Assembly (NCBI RefSeq): GCF_005081945.1
Contig: NZ_CP034879.1
Span: 315,363 to 379,362, forward strand
Length of the DNA stretch: 64,000 bases
Direction: 5' to 3'
DNA from: Buchnera aphidicola (Brachycaudus cardui)
Lineage (GTDB): Bacteria > Pseudomonadota > Gammaproteobacteria > Enterobacterales > Enterobacteriaceae
Part shown: positions 30,691 through 43,714 of the stretch, in pieces
How positions within the stretch are numbered: position 1 is the first letter of the stretch
How the letters are laid out: each line of letters starts with the position of its first letter
Program-made: the position numbers and the translations under genes
The notes under the pieces: model-generated
What the model was told of the DNA's origin: nothing
Database searches by the model: none
The model's input: only the letters and a program-made list of their open reading frames with translations

Positions 30691-31977
30691 TTAATCTGAT
30701 TTGGTAATAGATAAAAAATCTTTAAAATAAGATGGAAAAGTTTTAGCAGTACAACTTGGATTAAGGATGTTCACACCAATTTCAGATAAAGATACTAGTG
30801 AAAAACACATAGCTATACGATGATCATTGTAAGTATTAATATTTGAATATTTAAAAAAAACAGGTGGAGTAATAGATAAAAAATCTTTTCCCTCTTCTAC
30901 TATAGCGCCAATTTTTTTTAATTCTATAGACATTGCAGATAAACGATCAGTTTCTTTTACACGCCAATTATATATATTTCTTATAATAGTAGTACCTTTA
31001 GAAAAAAGAGCTACTATTGCAATCGTCATAGCTGCATCAGGAATATGATTCATATCTAAATCTATTGCATTTAATGTATTACGAGTGCAAGTAATAAAAT
31101 CATTTTCCCAAAAAATTTTCGCTCCCATCTTTTCAAGAACATTTGCAAATTGTATATCGCCTTGTATACTATTTTTACCAACACCTACAACTTTAATTGA
31201 ACCACCTTTAATAGCTGCAGCAGCTAAAAAATACGAAGCTGATGAAGCATCTCCTTCAATCATAAATTTTCCTGGTGTTTTATACTGTTGTCGACCTTGA
31301 ATATAAAAAACATTATAAGAATCATGCTTAATATTTATAAAAAAAGATTTCATTAAATTAATCGTAATATCAATATAAGGTTTTGAAACTAAATGTCCTT
31401 TTATAAAAATAGTAGTATCTTTAAAAGCTAGTGGTGCAATCATTAATAATGACGTCAAAAATTGACTAGAAATATTTCCATTTAAAATAATAGAACCACC
31501 AATAAAACCACCTCTTGTACGTATAGGAGGATAACCTTGTTTGTTTTCATACTCTATATTAGCCCCTCCTTGTCTTAAGGCGTCAACTAGATGTTCAATA
31601 GGTCGTTCGTGCATTCTATCATCTCCACTCAATACAACATTATTTTTATACACAGATAACGCAGATAAAAGAGGTCTCATAGCAGTACCTGCATTACCTA
31701 AAAATAATGAAAGTGGTTTAGATAATTGAAAAGCTTGACCAATACCTTCAATATGACATTCTTTTTTATCATTAGATAAAAAATATTGAATGCCTATTTT
31801 TTTTAAAGATTCTAACATATAACGAATATCGTCACTATTCAATAAATTAGTTAAATGTGTTCTACCTTTAGCCATAGAAGATAATAATAAAACTCTATTT
31901 GATATACTTTTAGAACCAGGTAGATAAACAGTTCCATTCACATAAGATATTGGTGGTAAATTTAAAGAATCTTGCAT
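30691..31977 (-). CDS. aroA: 3-phosphoshikimate 1-carboxyvinyltransferase (EPSP synthase)
   Basis: Sixth step of the shikimate path to chorismate, central to the aromatic amino acids that Buchnera makes for its host. It has 428 aa, against 427 in E. coli. [16 protein letters not shown] carries the shikimate and phosphoenolpyruvate site, and [28 protein letters not shown] and [12 protein letters not shown] are further conserved blocks. It follows serC by 35 bases, the ancestral serC-aroA operon. Confidence 0.98.
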   Translation of the reverse strand: MQDSLNLPPISYVNGTVYLPGSKSISNRVLLLSSMAKGRTHLTNLLNSDDIRYMLESLKKIGIQYFLSNDKKECHIEGIGQAFQLSKPLSLFLGNAGTAMRPLLSALSVYKNNVVLSGDDRMHERPIEHLVDALRQGGANIEYENKQGYPPIRTRGGFIGGSIILNGNISSQFLTSLLMIAPLAFKDTTIFIKGHLVSKPYIDITINLMKSFFINIKHDSYNVFYIQGRQQYKTPGKFMIEGDASSASYFLAAAAIKGGSIKVVGVGKNSIQGDIQFANVLEKMGAKIFWENDFITCTRNTLNAIDLDMNHIPDAAMTIAIVALFSKGTTIIRNIYNWRVKETDRLSAMSIELKKIGAIVEEGKDFLSITPPVFFKYSNINTYNDHRIAMCFSLVSLSEIGVNILNPSCTAKTFPSYFKDFLSITKSD

Positions 31978-32012
31978 AGTTAATATATACTCTATTTTAT
32001 TAAAATTGTGAT

Positions 32013-33098
32013 TTATCCATATCGATTTTCAAAATATGACATAAATTTTATTAAAGATTGAATACCTTCTAATGGCATAGCATTATAAATAGACGCACGC
32101 ATTCCACCTATTATACTATGTCCTTTTAAAGCAATTAAACCTGATTCAAAAGATTCTTTCAAAAAAATTTCGTTTAAATTAGGATCTACTAAATTAAAAA
32201 CAACATTCATTTTTGATCTATTTTTATCATCTATTGTATTAATATAAAAGTTACTTTTATCTATTTTTTCATATAATAAATGCGATTTAATCTGATTTAA
32301 TTCTTCAATTTTTTTTAAACCACCTTTTCTTTTTAACCATTTAAAAACTAATCCTGATAGATACCAAGCAAATGTAGGTGGTGTATTAAACATAGAATTA
32401 TATTCTGATATTATTTTGTAATCTAAAATAGAAGGAGATATTTTAGAAGTATATCCTATTAAATTTTCTCGAATAATAATGATTGTTATACCTGCAGGAC
32501 CAATATTTTTTTGAGCACCAGCATAAATAAGATCATAATTTTCAATATTTATTGAACGCGATAAAATACAAGATGAAAAATCTCCAATAATTATTTTATC
32601 TTTGAATTTTGGTTCTTCATAAATAGATAATCCATCTATCGTTTCATTAGGACAATAATGAATATATGCTGATTTTTTATTAACATCCCATTGTGACATA
32701 GATAGAAGAGATGTTTTTCCATTAATCTGTTCTTTAATTGATATAGAATTAGGAATACAATATTTTTTAGCTTCTATAAACGCAGATTTTGACCAGTAAC
32801 CACTATCTATATAATCAGCTGTTTTTAAATTTCCTAATAAATTTATAGGAACAGCAGAAAATTGACCTCTAGCACCACCTTGACAAAATAATACTTTATA
32901 AAAATCAGGTATATGTAGTAAATCTCTTAAGTCTTGTTCTGCTTGTTCAGCAACTTCTATAAATTCTTTACTACGATGACTTATTTCCATTATAGAAAAA
33001 CCTAAATTTTGCCAATTTTGAAGTTCTTGTTTAGCTTGATTAAGTACATCTTGTGGAATCATAGCAGGTCCGGCACTAAAATTATAAATTGTATTCAT
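32013..33098 (-). CDS. serC: Phosphoserine aminotransferase
   Basis: PLP enzyme of serine synthesis, and in E. coli also of vitamin B6 synthesis. It has 361 aa from the chosen start, matching E. coli (362). The PLP Lys is in [27 protein letters not shown] is the family N-terminus, and [17 protein letters not shown] and [16 protein letters not shown] are conserved. The ATG at 33098 follows a ggtga ribosome-binding site. A start at 33128 would add ten residues not found in relatives. It lies 41 bases after serS. Confidence 0.97.
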   Translation of the reverse strand: MNTIYNFSAGPAMIPQDVLNQAKQELQNWQNLGFSIMEISHRSKEFIEVAEQAEQDLRDLLHIPDFYKVLFCQGGARGQFSAVPINLLGNLKTADYIDSGYWSKSAFIEAKKYCIPNSISIKEQINGKTSLLSMSQWDVNKKSAYIHYCPNETIDGLSIYEEPKFKDKIIIGDFSSCILSRSINIENYDLIYAGAQKNIGPAGITIIIIRENLIGYTSKISPSILDYKIISEYNSMFNTPPTFAWYLSGLVFKWLKRKGGLKKIEELNQIKSHLLYEKIDKSNFYINTIDDKNRSKMNVVFNLVDPNLNEIFLKESFESGLIALKGHSIIGGMRASIYNAMPLEGIQSLIKFMSYFENRYG

Positions 33099-33139
33099 GA
33101 TTTCACCCAACGTATTTATTGCTAGCAATATATTTATAA

Positions 33140-34423
33140 TTAATTTATAAATTCTAAGCCCTGCATATATTTTTTTTGAAGGATTTTAGGAATTTCGACA
33201 CTACCATCAGAATGTTGATAATTTTCTAATATAGCTGCTAATGTTCTACCTATTGCTAAACCTGAGCCATTTAACGTATGTACTAAAGAAATTTTTTGTT
33301 CAGATTTTTTTCTATAACGAGTTTTCATACGACGTGCTTGAAAATCACTTGTATTAGAACACGAAGAAATTTCTCTATATTTTTTTTGAGCAGGAAACCA
33401 AACCTCTAAATCGTATGTTTTAGAAGAAGAAAAACTCATCTCCCCTGTACATAAAAGTACTTTTCTATACGGTAATTCTAACAGTTGTAAAACTTTTTCA
33501 GCATGACTAGTTAATTTTTCTAAGGCTAACATAGATTGTTCTGGTTTAACAATTTGAACTAATTCAACTTTATCAAATTGATGTAATCTAATTAATCCTC
33601 TTGTATCACGTCCATAAGAAGAAGCTTCTGATCGAAAACAAGGAGTATGAGCAGTTAACATAATAGGCAAATCTTTTTCATCTATAATTTGATTATAAAA
33701 CAAATTAGTTAATGGTACTTCTGCTGTAGGAATTAATGTATAATTATTTTTATTCATAAAGTTTATATGAAATAAATCATCACTAAATTTTGGTAATTGA
33801 CCCGTTCCATATAAAGCTTTAGAATGAACTAAATAAGGTACATAAGCCTCTATATATCCATGTTCTATAGTATGTAAATCTAACATAAATTGACTCAATG
33901 CTCGATGTAAAAGAGCTATATTTCCCTTCATTACAACAAATCTTGAACCTGATATTTTTGCTGCAGATGTCCAATCTAAATTATTAAATTTTTTTCCTAT
34001 TTCAACATGATCTTGAATTATAAATTCATACTTTCTTTTTTGACCCCAATATTTTATTTTTTGATTGCTTTTTGATGTATCTCCTTCTGGAATATTATCA
34101 TCAGGAATATTAGGTATATCTAAAGAAAAATTATAAATTTTTTCTTGCAGAGAATTTAATTTAATTTTAGCATCTTGTAACTCTTTTCCAGAATTTATAA
34201 TCTTATTTTTTAAAATTTCATTTTCTTTTTTAAGATTTTTTGCATCTTTAAACAAACGTGATAAAACATTGTGATTATGTTGTAAATTTTCAGTTTGAAT
34301 TTGTAATATTTTACGTGTATCTTCCATCGAAGAAATTTTATAAGTATCTAATTTATAACCTTTTTTTAGTAATTTTTTAGCTGTTAAATGTAATTCATTT
34401 CGTAATAAATAAGGATTTAACAT
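33140..34423 (-). CDS. serS: Seryl-tRNA synthetase
   Basis: Class II synthetase charging tRNA-Ser and tRNA-Sec. It has 427 aa, against 430 in E. coli. The N-terminal coiled-coil arm that grips the long variable arm of tRNA-Ser covers about residues 30-100. [28 protein letters not shown] and [18 protein letters not shown] form the active site, and [18 protein letters not shown] is motif 3. It heads the minus-strand block down to ihfB. Confidence 0.97.
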   Translation of the reverse strand: MLNPYLLRNELHLTAKKLLKKGYKLDTYKISSMEDTRKILQIQTENLQHNHNVLSRLFKDAKNLKKENEILKNKIINSGKELQDAKIKLNSLQEKIYNFSLDIPNIPDDNIPEGDTSKSNQKIKYWGQKRKYEFIIQDHVEIGKKFNNLDWTSAAKISGSRFVVMKGNIALLHRALSQFMLDLHTIEHGYIEAYVPYLVHSKALYGTGQLPKFSDDLFHINFMNKNNYTLIPTAEVPLTNLFYNQIIDEKDLPIMLTAHTPCFRSEASSYGRDTRGLIRLHQFDKVELVQIVKPEQSMLALEKLTSHAEKVLQLLELPYRKVLLCTGEMSFSSSKTYDLEVWFPAQKKYREISSCSNTSDFQARRMKTRYRKKSEQKISLVHTLNGSGLAIGRTLAAILENYQHSDGSVEIPKILQKKYMQGLEFIN

Positions 34424-35809
<1,386 letters not shown>

Positions 35810-35846
35810 AAATATTATATATTAAATATATTCAATTTTTCAAAAC

Positions 35847-35869
35847 ATACTAGTCAAAATGACTAGTAT
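35847..35869 (+). terminator. Hairpin after trxB
   Basis: Perfect 10-bp stem atactagtca / tgactagtat with a 3-base loop, 37 bases after the trxB stop. No T-run follows, so it may be a weak terminator or a stability element. Confidence 0.5.
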
Positions 35870-35922
35870 CTGATATAGTAAATCACTAAATAATTTTGTT
35901 ATTATTTTATAATGAGAATAAA

Positions 35923-36141
35923 ATGGCTAAAGAAGAAAACATTGAAATGCAAGGTATAGTAATAGATACCTTACCTAATACCATGTTCCGTGTAGAATTA
36001 GACAATAAACATATTGTTACAGCACATATTTCAGGAAAAATGAGAAAAAATTATATTAGAATATTAACAGGGGATAAGGTAACTGTAGAATTAACACCTT
36101 ATGATTTAACTAAGGGAAGAATTATTTTTAGAAGTCGTTAA
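35923..36141 (+). CDS. infA: Translation initiation factor IF-1
   Basis: OB-fold factor that binds the ribosomal A site during initiation. From the ATG at 35923 it has 72 aa, exactly the family length, beginning [11 protein letters not shown]. The core [20 protein letters not shown] and the end [10 protein letters not shown] are typical. An in-frame upstream ATG at 35896 would add nine residues not found in relatives and has no ribosome-binding site, while gagaat precedes 35923. Confidence 0.97.
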   Translation: MAKEENIEMQGIVIDTLPNTMFRVELDNKHIVTAHISGKMRKNYIRILTGDKVTVELTPYDLTKGRIIFRSR

Positions 36142-36194
36142 TTTACATTAAAATATTTAAATAATCACTCATTTTATCAAAATACAAGTATTTA

Positions 36195-36217
36195 ACAAAC
36201 AATAACTAATTGTTTGT
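36195..36217 (+). terminator. Hairpin after infA
   Basis: Perfect 9-bp stem acaaacaat / attgtttgt with a 5-base loop, 53 bases after the infA stop and before aspS. It is A-T rich with no T-run after it. Confidence 0.4.
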
Positions 36218-36344
36218 GTAAAAAATTCACTTCTCAAATAAACTAAAATTATCTTATGCAAATCAAATCTATTTAAAAAAATCATTATTAAAATTAATTC
36301 TATTGTTTTCTGTAAAAATAAAAAATAAATTTTAAAGAGTATTT

Positions 36345-38111
36345 ATGCGTACTAAATATTGTGGAAATATAAAAAAAATTCATTTGAATCAAAGTGTTAA
36401 GTTATGCGGTTGGGTACATAAAATAAGAAATTTTGGTCAATTTATTTTTATTGATATGAGAGACTATACTGGTCTTATTCAAGTAATTTTTGAATCGAAA
36501 AATATTATTAATTTTCAAAAAGCTATTCAACTAAGAAATGAATTTTGTATTCAAGTTTTTGGTATAGTTAGACACAGAGAAGAAAAAAATAAAAATTTCA
36601 AAATGACTACTGGTGAAATAGAGGTATTAGCAGATACATTAAACATTTTAAATACTTCTAAATCGTTACCATTAAATTATATGAATAACAACTATGATGA
36701 TTCGAGATTAAAATATAGATATCTAGATTTACGTCGCTTTAATATTTTAGAAAATCTTAAAATAAGAAATCAAATAACTTATTTAGTAAGAACATTTATG
36801 ACAAAAAAAAATTTTTTAGATATTGAAACTCCTATTCTTACTAAATCTACACCAGAAGGTGCTAGAGATTATTTAGTTCCTAGTCGCAATTATCATGGAA
36901 AGTTTTATGCATTACCGCAATCTCCTCAACTTTTTAAACAATTATTAATGATTTCTGGAATTGATAGATATTATCAAATAGTAAAATGTTTTCGTGATGA
37001 AGATTTACGTTCAGATCGACAACCAGAATTTACACAAATTGATATTGAAGCATCATTTATGAATTCTAAAAAAGTTCTTAAATTAACAGAAAATCTTATC
37101 AAACATATTTGGTTAAAAACTATAAATGTTAATTTAAATAAATTTCCTAGAATATCGTTTCATGAATCAATGAAACGATACGGATCAGATAAACCTGATT
37201 TACGAAATCCAATAGAAATTATTGATGTATCTAGTATATTTAAGAATAAAAAATTTATATCATTTTTTAATATAAATTGTTTTAATTCTAGTCGAATAGC
37301 ATTATTATGTATTTCTGGAGGTTGTGATTTAAGTAGAAAAACAATTGATATATATAGCCAATACGTAAAAAAATACCATGCAAAAAAATTATTTTACATA
37401 AAAATTAAAAAATTGAACATTGGATTATCAGGTATTGAAAGTTCAATAAAAAAAATATTAGATGAAAATATTTTAAAGAAAATATTTAGTAAAACTCATG
37501 CCAAAAATGGGGATATATTATTCTTAATAGCTGATCAAAACTCTATTGTTAATAAATCTCTTGGTATGTTACGTTTAAAACTAGGAAACGATCTAAATAT
37601 TACTAAAAAAACGAGCTGGAAACCTGTTTGGGTCCTTAATTTTCCTATGTTTCATAAAGATATAGAAGGAAAATTTTCCTCTGTTCATCATCCTTTTACT
37701 GCTATAAAAAATATGGATGTAAAAAAATTAAAAAATTCACCCAATAGCGCTATTTCTGATAGTTATGATCTTGTTATAAACGGATATGAAATTGGTGGAG
37801 GTTCAGTTCGTATCCACGATATAAATATACAAAAAATAGTATTTGATATCATTGGAATAAAAAAATCAATACAGTATGAAAAATTTGGTTTTTTAATGGA
37901 AGCATTACAATATGGCGCTCCTCCACACGCAGGAATAGCTTTAGGACTAGATAGAATAGTTATGTTGCTTACTCATAGTACAAACATTAGAGATGTAATT
38001 GCTTTTCCAAAAACAACTTCAGCAGCTTGTTTAATGACTAATTCTCCTAGCATATTAGATAGTATAATGTTACAAGAATTAGGTATAAAAATAATAAAAA
38101 ACAAGATTTAA
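36345..38111 (+). CDS. aspS: Aspartyl-tRNA synthetase
   Basis: Class II synthetase for tRNA-Asp. It has 588 aa, against 590 in E. coli. The N-terminal OB anticodon domain covers residues 1-105. Active-site blocks are [40 protein letters not shown], the bacterial insertion GAD domain (about 285-420), [10 protein letters not shown] and [13 protein letters not shown]. It is convergent with znuB after 21 bases. Confidence 0.97.
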   Translation: MRTKYCGNIKKIHLNQSVKLCGWVHKIRNFGQFIFIDMRDYTGLIQVIFESKNIINFQKAIQLRNEFCIQVFGIVRHREEKNKNFKMTTGEIEVLADTLNILNTSKSLPLNYMNNNYDDSRLKYRYLDLRRFNILENLKIRNQITYLVRTFMTKKNFLDIETPILTKSTPEGARDYLVPSRNYHGKFYALPQSPQLFKQLLMISGIDRYYQIVKCFRDEDLRSDRQPEFTQIDIEASFMNSKKVLKLTENLIKHIWLKTINVNLNKFPRISFHESMKRYGSDKPDLRNPIEIIDVSSIFKNKKFISFFNINCFNSSRIALLCISGGCDLSRKTIDIYSQYVKKYHAKKLFYIKIKKLNIGLSGIESSIKKILDENILKKIFSKTHAKNGDILFLIADQNSIVNKSLGMLRLKLGNDLNITKKTSWKPVWVLNFPMFHKDIEGKFSSVHHPFTAIKNMDVKKLKNSPNSAISDSYDLVINGYEIGGGSVRIHDINIQKIVFDIIGIKKSIQYEKFGFLMEALQYGAPPHAGIALGLDRIVMLLTHSTNIRDVIAFPKTTSAACLMTNSPSILDSIMLQELGIKIIKNKI

Positions 38112-38132
38112 ATATATTTATTAATGCATATG

Positions 38133-38924
38133 TCAATAAAAATATTTCTTGATATTACTAAATAAACAAAGAAATGAAGAACATAAGACAATAGACGGAC
38201 TAGCTGGGGTATTATAAAAAATAGATAACAACATACCGCCTGTAACAGATATAACACTTGCTATTATAGCAATGATGACCATTTTTTCAGGAGATCCAGA
38301 AAAATGTTGCGCAGTTGCAGGAGGAATTATTAATAAAGAAGTAATTAATAATGCACCTACAAATTTAATTGATACAGCAATAGTTAAAGCGGTCATTAAC
38401 ATTATAGTTAAACGAACATAAAATATATTTATACCATCGATCTGAGCTAATTCTTCACTGATAGTTGCTAATAAAATAGAATTCCAACGATAAATTAAAA
38501 AACTAAGTATAATTATACTACTTATTATAATTATAAGTAAATCAGATTCTGTTACGGCTAACAAATCACCAAACAAGTAATTTGAAATATCTATTTGTTG
38601 ATAATTAGAGGAAAGCAAGCTAATAAATACTATCCCGAGAGATAATGAACTATGTGACATTATACTTAATATAGTTTCTAAAGAAAAAGGTAATAGCTCC
38701 TCTAAATATGCTAAAATAATTGCAAGTACACTAACAAGTAAAAATATAATATAAAAAGAGTTAACATCTAAAGCAAAAGATATAGATAACGCTAGCAAAG
38801 AAGAATGTGATAAAGTATCACCGAAAGCTGACATGCGACGCCAAACTATAAATGAACCTAATGGACCAGTTGTTAAAGACAATATGATACCTGCTAGCCA
38901 TCCTGGAAAAATTAGTTCAAACAT
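38133..38924 (-). CDS. znuB: Zinc ABC transporter permease ZnuB
   Basis: Membrane subunit of the ZnuABC high-affinity zinc importer. From the ATG at 38924 it has 263 aa (E. coli 261) and begins MFELIFPGWLAG. A GTG nine bases upstream is also open. Blocks are GPLGSFIVWRRMSAFGDTLS, YLFGDLLAVTESDLL and KFVGALLITSLLIIPPATA, with about eight membrane helices. It follows znuC by 35 bases. Confidence 0.95.
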   Translation of the reverse strand: MFELIFPGWLAGIILSLTTGPLGSFIVWRRMSAFGDTLSHSSLLALSISFALDVNSFYIIFLLVSVLAIILAYLEELLPFSLETILSIMSHSSLSLGIVFISLLSSNYQQIDISNYLFGDLLAVTESDLLIIIISSIIILSFLIYRWNSILLATISEELAQIDGINIFYVRLTIMLMTALTIAVSIKFVGALLITSLLIIPPATAQHFSGSPEKMVIIAIIASVISVTGGMLLSIFYNTPASPSIVLCSSFLCLFSNIKKYFY

Positions 38925-38959
38925 AAAAACCACTCTATTTTATAAATAAATATTATTTT

Positions 38960-39679
38960 TTAAAAATAATGAATATGATTATGATTATGATGATAAATAG
39001 CTAACTCTTGTTTATCTTTTATACCAAATATAGAAGTAAATTCTATATTTTTACAAACAGATTCTGGTGTTCCAGAACAGCAAATATGATTATTTAAACA
39101 AATCACTTCATCTGTTTTAGCCATAACAAAATTTAAATCATGAGAAACCATTAATACAGAACATTTTAATTCATCCCTAATGGTATTAATTAATTCATAT
39201 AAAGCAAATTGCCCCATTACATCTACTCCTTGTGTAGGTTCATCTAAAACTAGAAGATCTGGTTTATTTAGTAAAGCTCTTGCTAAAAGAATACGCTGCA
39301 TTTCTCCACCAGATAACGTTTGCAATTGACAATTTTTTAATGATTCTGCCTTTACACGCTTTAAAATTTCTAATATTTTTATATCATTTTGAATTTTTTG
39401 AGATAATTTCATAAATCTTTTTACTGTAATCGGTAATAAAATATTAAGACATAATTTTTGTGGCACATAACCAATAGATAAATTATATGAACGAATAATC
39501 GTACCAGAACTAGGTTTTATCAATCCTAAAATAATACGTACTAAAGTAGATTTACCGGCTCCGTTAGGTCCAATAAGAGTCAATATACGATTAGGAATTA
39601 ACGATAATGATATGTTAGAAAGAATAGAACGATTAGAGAAATTAACATAAATATTTTTTAATTTAATAAATTCTAACAT
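38960..39679 (-). CDS. znuC: Zinc ABC transporter ATPase ZnuC
   Basis: ATPase subunit of ZnuABC. It has 239 aa, about 12 shorter than E. coli at the C-terminus. Walker A is [17 protein letters not shown], the signature is [17 protein letters not shown], and Walker B is [25 protein letters not shown] is a ZnuC block. It ends in a His-rich tail ([10 protein letters not shown]), the part that in E. coli continues a few dozen residues further. It is divergent from znuA over 63 bases, as in E. coli. Confidence 0.96.
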   Translation of the reverse strand: MLEFIKLKNIYVNFSNRSILSNISLSLIPNRILTLIGPNGAGKSTLVRIILGLIKPSSGTIIRSYNLSIGYVPQKLCLNILLPITVKRFMKLSQKIQNDIKILEILKRVKAESLKNCQLQTLSGGEMQRILLARALLNKPDLLVLDEPTQGVDVMGQFALYELINTIRDELKCSVLMVSHDLNFVMAKTDEVICLNNHICCSGTPESVCKNIEFTSIFGIKDKQELAIYHHNHNHIHYF

Positions 39680-39742
39680 AGTTTTATAAATGATATTTTT
39701 ATATAGTTTTTAATCTTAAGATTATAAGATATATTTTTTAGA

Positions 39743-40711
39743 ATGAATATGAATATTATATTAAATAAAAAGAAAATAAATTTTTTTACTATATTAGTAA
39801 TTATTTTATTATCTTTATTACCAACTCTTGCCAATGCTACTATAGTTACAATGTTTAAACCATTAGGATTTATTGCAGCCGCTATTGCCGATGGCATTAC
39901 TACCGTAGAAGTTATTACACCTAATGGGACAACAATACATAATTATTCTTTACGTCCACTAGATATTATGAAAATAAAAAATTCTGATTTTGTAATTTTA
40001 ATCGGAAATAATGCTGAACCGATTTTTTTAAAAAAAATTATAGATCATTTGAAAAAAAAATATATAGAGCTTATTTCAAAAAAAAGAATTAAATCACTTT
40101 TAATATGTAATTCTAAATGTTTTATAGATAAAAAAAAACAAAAAAATACTTTGCAAAATAATTATCAAATTAATAATATATCATATGATATGCATATATG
40201 GCTCTCGCCTGAAATTGCTTTAGAATCTGCAACAATTATACATAATATGTTAATTACAATTATGCCGAAAAAAAAAATCTTAATAGAAAAAAATTTCAAA
40301 AAATTTAAGCGTAGTTTATTAGCATTAGATAATACTATAAGAAATAATTTTGTATCGATTAAACAAAAAAAATATTTTATTTTTCATGACGCTTATAAAT
40401 ATTTTGAAACATATTATAAATTACATCCAGTAGGATATTTTAAAAAATATCCTGGAATACAAACAGGAGCTCGAAGTTTATATGAAATTAGAAATCAATT
40501 AATAGATAAAAAAGCTATATGTATTTTTACAGAGCCACAGTTTAATGCAGATATTATCGATGTTATAATACGTGGAACAAAGGTTCATAAAGGTTTTCTT
40601 GATCCCCTTGGTGTCACAATACCTTTGAGTAAAGATAGTTATTTAAAATTTCTTCTACAATTATCTAATCAATATGTTCGCTGCTTAAAAATACCTCAAG
40701 GAATCAAATAA
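39743..40711 (+). CDS. znuA: Zinc-binding periplasmic protein ZnuA
   Basis: Substrate-binding protein of ZnuABC. It has 322 aa and a signal peptide ending near LLPTLANA. The zinc ligands of E. coli ZnuA line up with the His of IHNYSLRPLD, the His of YDMHIWLSPEIA and the His of YFIFHDAYKYFE. The charged His/Asp-rich loop of E. coli ZnuA, between the first two ligands, is absent here and replaced by Lys/Asn-rich sequence. Two close ATG codons start the gene (39743, 39749). mepM follows after one base. Confidence 0.93.
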   Translation: MNMNIILNKKKINFFTILVIILLSLLPTLANATIVTMFKPLGFIAAAIADGITTVEVITPNGTTIHNYSLRPLDIMKIKNSDFVILIGNNAEPIFLKKIIDHLKKKYIELISKKRIKSLLICNSKCFIDKKKQKNTLQNNYQINNISYDMHIWLSPEIALESATIIHNMLITIMPKKKILIEKNFKKFKRSLLALDNTIRNNFVSIKQKKYFIFHDAYKYFETYYKLHPVGYFKKYPGIQTGARSLYEIRNQLIDKKAICIFTEPQFNADIIDVIIRGTKVHKGFLDPLGVTIPLSKDSYLKFLLQLSNQYVRCLKIPQGIK

Positions 40712-40712
40712 A

Positions 40713-41939
40713 GTGCAGCAGATTTACAAAATATTTTTTTTATACTTTTGTCGTATCTCTTTTTTTTATAAAATTATTTCAATATTAATTAATAGTATAA
40801 TAATCTTTTTATTATCAGGTTGTAGTACTTTATTTCCAAACCAAATTAAAAATTCTACAATAAAATCAAAATACAACATAAAAGAATATTTAAATGAAGA
40901 AGTAGATAATATTAAAAAATATTTTCATCTAATTAAAAAAGAAGATGATATTAGTGTATTACTGAGTACATCTGGAGTACGTTTAAATGATATATTAAAA
41001 ATCAAAAAAATAGATTTTAATTTAAATAATTTACAACCTGGTCAAAAATTATTCTGGACAGTGAATGCATCTGGTAAATTATTAAAATTAACATGGAAAA
41101 TTTCTGCAATTCAAAAAAATATATATAAAAGTATTAATAATAATTTTTTAATTTCTAAGAAACTATCAAAAAATATATTAATCAAGAAAAGTATATTAAT
41201 TAAAAAAAAATCAAATTTCTTTCGAAGTGCACTTGAATTAGGTTTGAAAAAATCTGAAATACAAAGTGTTATTAACGCTCTTGAATGGCAAGTAGATTTT
41301 AAAAATTTAAATATAGGAAGTAATTTTAATTTAGTTTTTTTACATAATGTATTACAAAATAAAAATATATTATTAGGTGTTAAACTAAATAATTTTAAAA
41401 AAAAATATTATTCTATACGTGCATTTAATGGAAAATTTTATGATATTTATGGTTTTAATAAAGAAGAATATCTTATAAATTCATCTTTTTTAAAAAAATA
41501 TCGTATCTCTTCTAATTTTAATTTACATCGTTTAAATCCAGTTACACATCGTGTTTCTCGTCATTTAGGAGTAGATTTAGCCATGCCTCAAGGAACTCCT
41601 ATTTTAGCAACTATTAATGGTATAGTTATAAAAGCACGATTTAATAAAATAGCTGGTTTGTATATTGCATTAAAAAACAAAAATCATTATATAACTAAAT
41701 ATATGCATCTTAAAACACTTCTAGTTAAATTAGGTGATAATATTAAAATAGGTCAAAAAATAGCTTTATCTGGTAATACTGGTAGAACTACTGGACCACA
41801 TTTACATTATGAGGTTTGGATTAATAATCATGCAATTAACCCTATAAAATTAAAATCTTTATTCTCTAATACACTAACAAAAAACGAAAAAAAAACTTAT
41901 TTAGAACAATCAAAAAAAATACTCAAATATTTACAATAA
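40713..41939 (+). CDS. mepM: Murein DD-endopeptidase MepM (YebA)
   Basis: LytM-type zinc endopeptidase that cuts peptidoglycan cross-links. It has 408 aa, against 440 in E. coli. The start is a GTG at 40713, because MQQIYKI aligns with E. coli MQQIARS. A membrane segment (about residues 17-35) ends in LLSGCSTLF, which looks like a lipobox. A LysM-like part and the M23 domain follow, with Zn ligands in RHLGVDLAMPQG and GPHLHYEVW and the block LSGNTGRTTGP. It starts one base after znuA, as in the E. coli znuA-mepM pair. Confidence 0.94.
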   Translation: MQQIYKIFFLYFCRISFFYKIISILINSIIIFLLSGCSTLFPNQIKNSTIKSKYNIKEYLNEEVDNIKKYFHLIKKEDDISVLLSTSGVRLNDILKIKKIDFNLNNLQPGQKLFWTVNASGKLLKLTWKISAIQKNIYKSINNNFLISKKLSKNILIKKSILIKKKSNFFRSALELGLKKSEIQSVINALEWQVDFKNLNIGSNFNLVFLHNVLQNKNILLGVKLNNFKKKYYSIRAFNGKFYDIYGFNKEEYLINSSFLKKYRISSNFNLHRLNPVTHRVSRHLGVDLAMPQGTPILATINGIVIKARFNKIAGLYIALKNKNHYITKYMHLKTLLVKLGDNIKIGQKIALSGNTGRTTGPHLHYEVWINNHAINPIKLKSLFSNTLTKNEKKTYLEQSKKILKYLQ

Positions 41940-41960
41940 AAAATTTTTTATTTAAAAAAA

Positions 41961-43403
41961 TTAGCTAACTTTTAAAATTCTACTAGTATTAGTTTTTCCT
42001 GTTTTTCTCATAATGTCACCTTGAGTAATGATAACGAGATCACCAATACATAAAAAACCTTGTTTACGTAACAGAATCATTGCTTCATTAGCTGCTTTAA
42101 CACCATCATATTTACTATCAAAATATATTGGAGTAACACCTCTATATAAAGCAGCTAAACTCAAAGTTTTCTTATGCTTTGATAAAGCAAAAATAGGTAA
42201 TCCAGATGTAATTCTAGATGTCATTAACGCAGTTTTACCTGATTCAGTCATTGTAATAATGGCAGTAATACCTTTTAAATGATTAGCAGCATACATAGCT
42301 GACATAGCTATCGTTTCTTCAATATCATTAAATTCAGCATTAAGACGATGTCTAGAAACATTAATACTAGGTACTTTTTCTGCTCCTTGACAAATTTTTG
42401 CCATTTTTATAACGGTTTCAGATGGAAATTTACCAGATGCAGTTTCTGCTGACAGCATAACTGCATCGCTACCATCTAAAACAGCATTAGCTACATCCAT
42501 GACTTCTGCACGAGTAGGTAATGGATTAATGATCATAGATTCCATCATTTGTGTTGCAGTGATAACGATTCTATTTAATTGTCTGGCAGTTCTAATTAAT
42601 TTTTTTTGAATCCCTGCTAATTCATAATCACCAATTTCTACACCTAAATCTCCTCTAGCTATCATGATGGCATCAGAAGCTAATATTATATCTTCTATAG
42701 TTTTTTGATTAATTACAGCTTCAGCACGCTCTATTTTTGCAATAATTTTAGCATGACTTCCAGATTTTTCAGCTAATTGTCTTGCTTGATTTAAATCATT
42801 ACTGCACCGTGGAAATGATATTGCCAAATAATCTACATCAATTTTAGCTGCAAGTATTATATCTTCTTTATCTTTTTTTGTTAATGATTGTGCTGATAAA
42901 CCACCACCTAATTTATTAATACCTTTATTATTAGAAAGCATACCGCCTATCATAACTTTTGTAAATATTTCATAATCTGTTACTTGTATAACTTTTAATT
43001 GTATTCTTCCGTCATCTAATAATAAAATATCGTTTATTTTTAAATCTAATGGTAATTTTTTATAATCAATACCAACTCTTTCCTTATTTCCATCATTTTC
43101 TTCTAATAATGCATCTAGTATAAAAAAATCACCTATATTCAAAAAAATATTATTTTTTTTAAATTTAGAAATTCTAATTTTAGGGCCTTGTAAATCACCT
43201 AGTAATGCAATATGACAATTTAAATCTGTCATAATTTCTCTTGCTTTTTTCGCTCTTAATTTATGTTCATGTGCTGAACCATGAGAAAAATTTAATCGAA
43301 GAACGTTCACTCCAGAAAGAATTATTTTTTCAAGATTATTATTAATATCTGTAGAAGGTCCTAAAGTTGCTACAATTTTTGTTCTTCTTAACCTGTTTAA
43401 CAT
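41961..43403 (-). CDS. pykA: Pyruvate kinase II
   Basis: Last step of glycolysis. It has 480 aa, the E. coli PykA length. Blocks are [11 protein letters not shown] and [14 protein letters not shown], the catalytic Lys in [12 protein letters not shown], the metal site [15 protein letters not shown], and [11 protein letters not shown]. The C-terminal domain ([15 protein letters not shown]) matches PykA better than PykF. It is convergent with mepM after 21 bases and divergent from zwf. Confidence 0.96.
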   Translation of the reverse strand: MLNRLRRTKIVATLGPSTDINNNLEKIILSGVNVLRLNFSHGSAHEHKLRAKKAREIMTDLNCHIALLGDLQGPKIRISKFKKNNIFLNIGDFFILDALLEENDGNKERVGIDYKKLPLDLKINDILLLDDGRIQLKVIQVTDYEIFTKVMIGGMLSNNKGINKLGGGLSAQSLTKKDKEDIILAAKIDVDYLAISFPRCSNDLNQARQLAEKSGSHAKIIAKIERAEAVINQKTIEDIILASDAIMIARGDLGVEIGDYELAGIQKKLIRTARQLNRIVITATQMMESMIINPLPTRAEVMDVANAVLDGSDAVMLSAETASGKFPSETVIKMAKICQGAEKVPSINVSRHRLNAEFNDIEETIAMSAMYAANHLKGITAIITMTESGKTALMTSRITSGLPIFALSKHKKTLSLAALYRGVTPIYFDSKYDGVKAANEAMILLRKQGFLCIGDLVIITQGDIMRKTGKTNTSRILKVS

Positions 43404-43714
43404 AAAAACACCTTTTTTATTAAAGTTTTTACAATCTATATTGTATGAATTATTTTTTTTATTCTTAACTTATTCATCAAAAATTATCAATATAAAATAT
43501 ATATTTATATTTATTAAGTTATTTAGTAAAATCATAAAATTAATTTTATTATAGAAATAATATATTATAAAAAATATTAAATAATATATCTTTAAATAAA
43601 AATCTTTATATACAATACTACAATTCTTATAAAACTCTTATCTGAATAATACCATTTAAATTATTACATTAAAATTTTAAATTTTATATGTAAATTTTTA
43701 AAAAAGAGAAGATT
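43404..43714. other. 311-base spacer between divergent pykA and zwf
   Basis: No reading frame or remnant was seen. It is A/T-rich DNA that must carry both promoters, as between pykA and zwf in E. coli, where hexR also lies. No trace of hexR is visible. Confidence 0.5.

Noticed and set aside
39680-39742. Zur operator between znuC and znuA
   Set aside because: No convincing inverted repeat like the E. coli Zur site could be found in the 63 bases.
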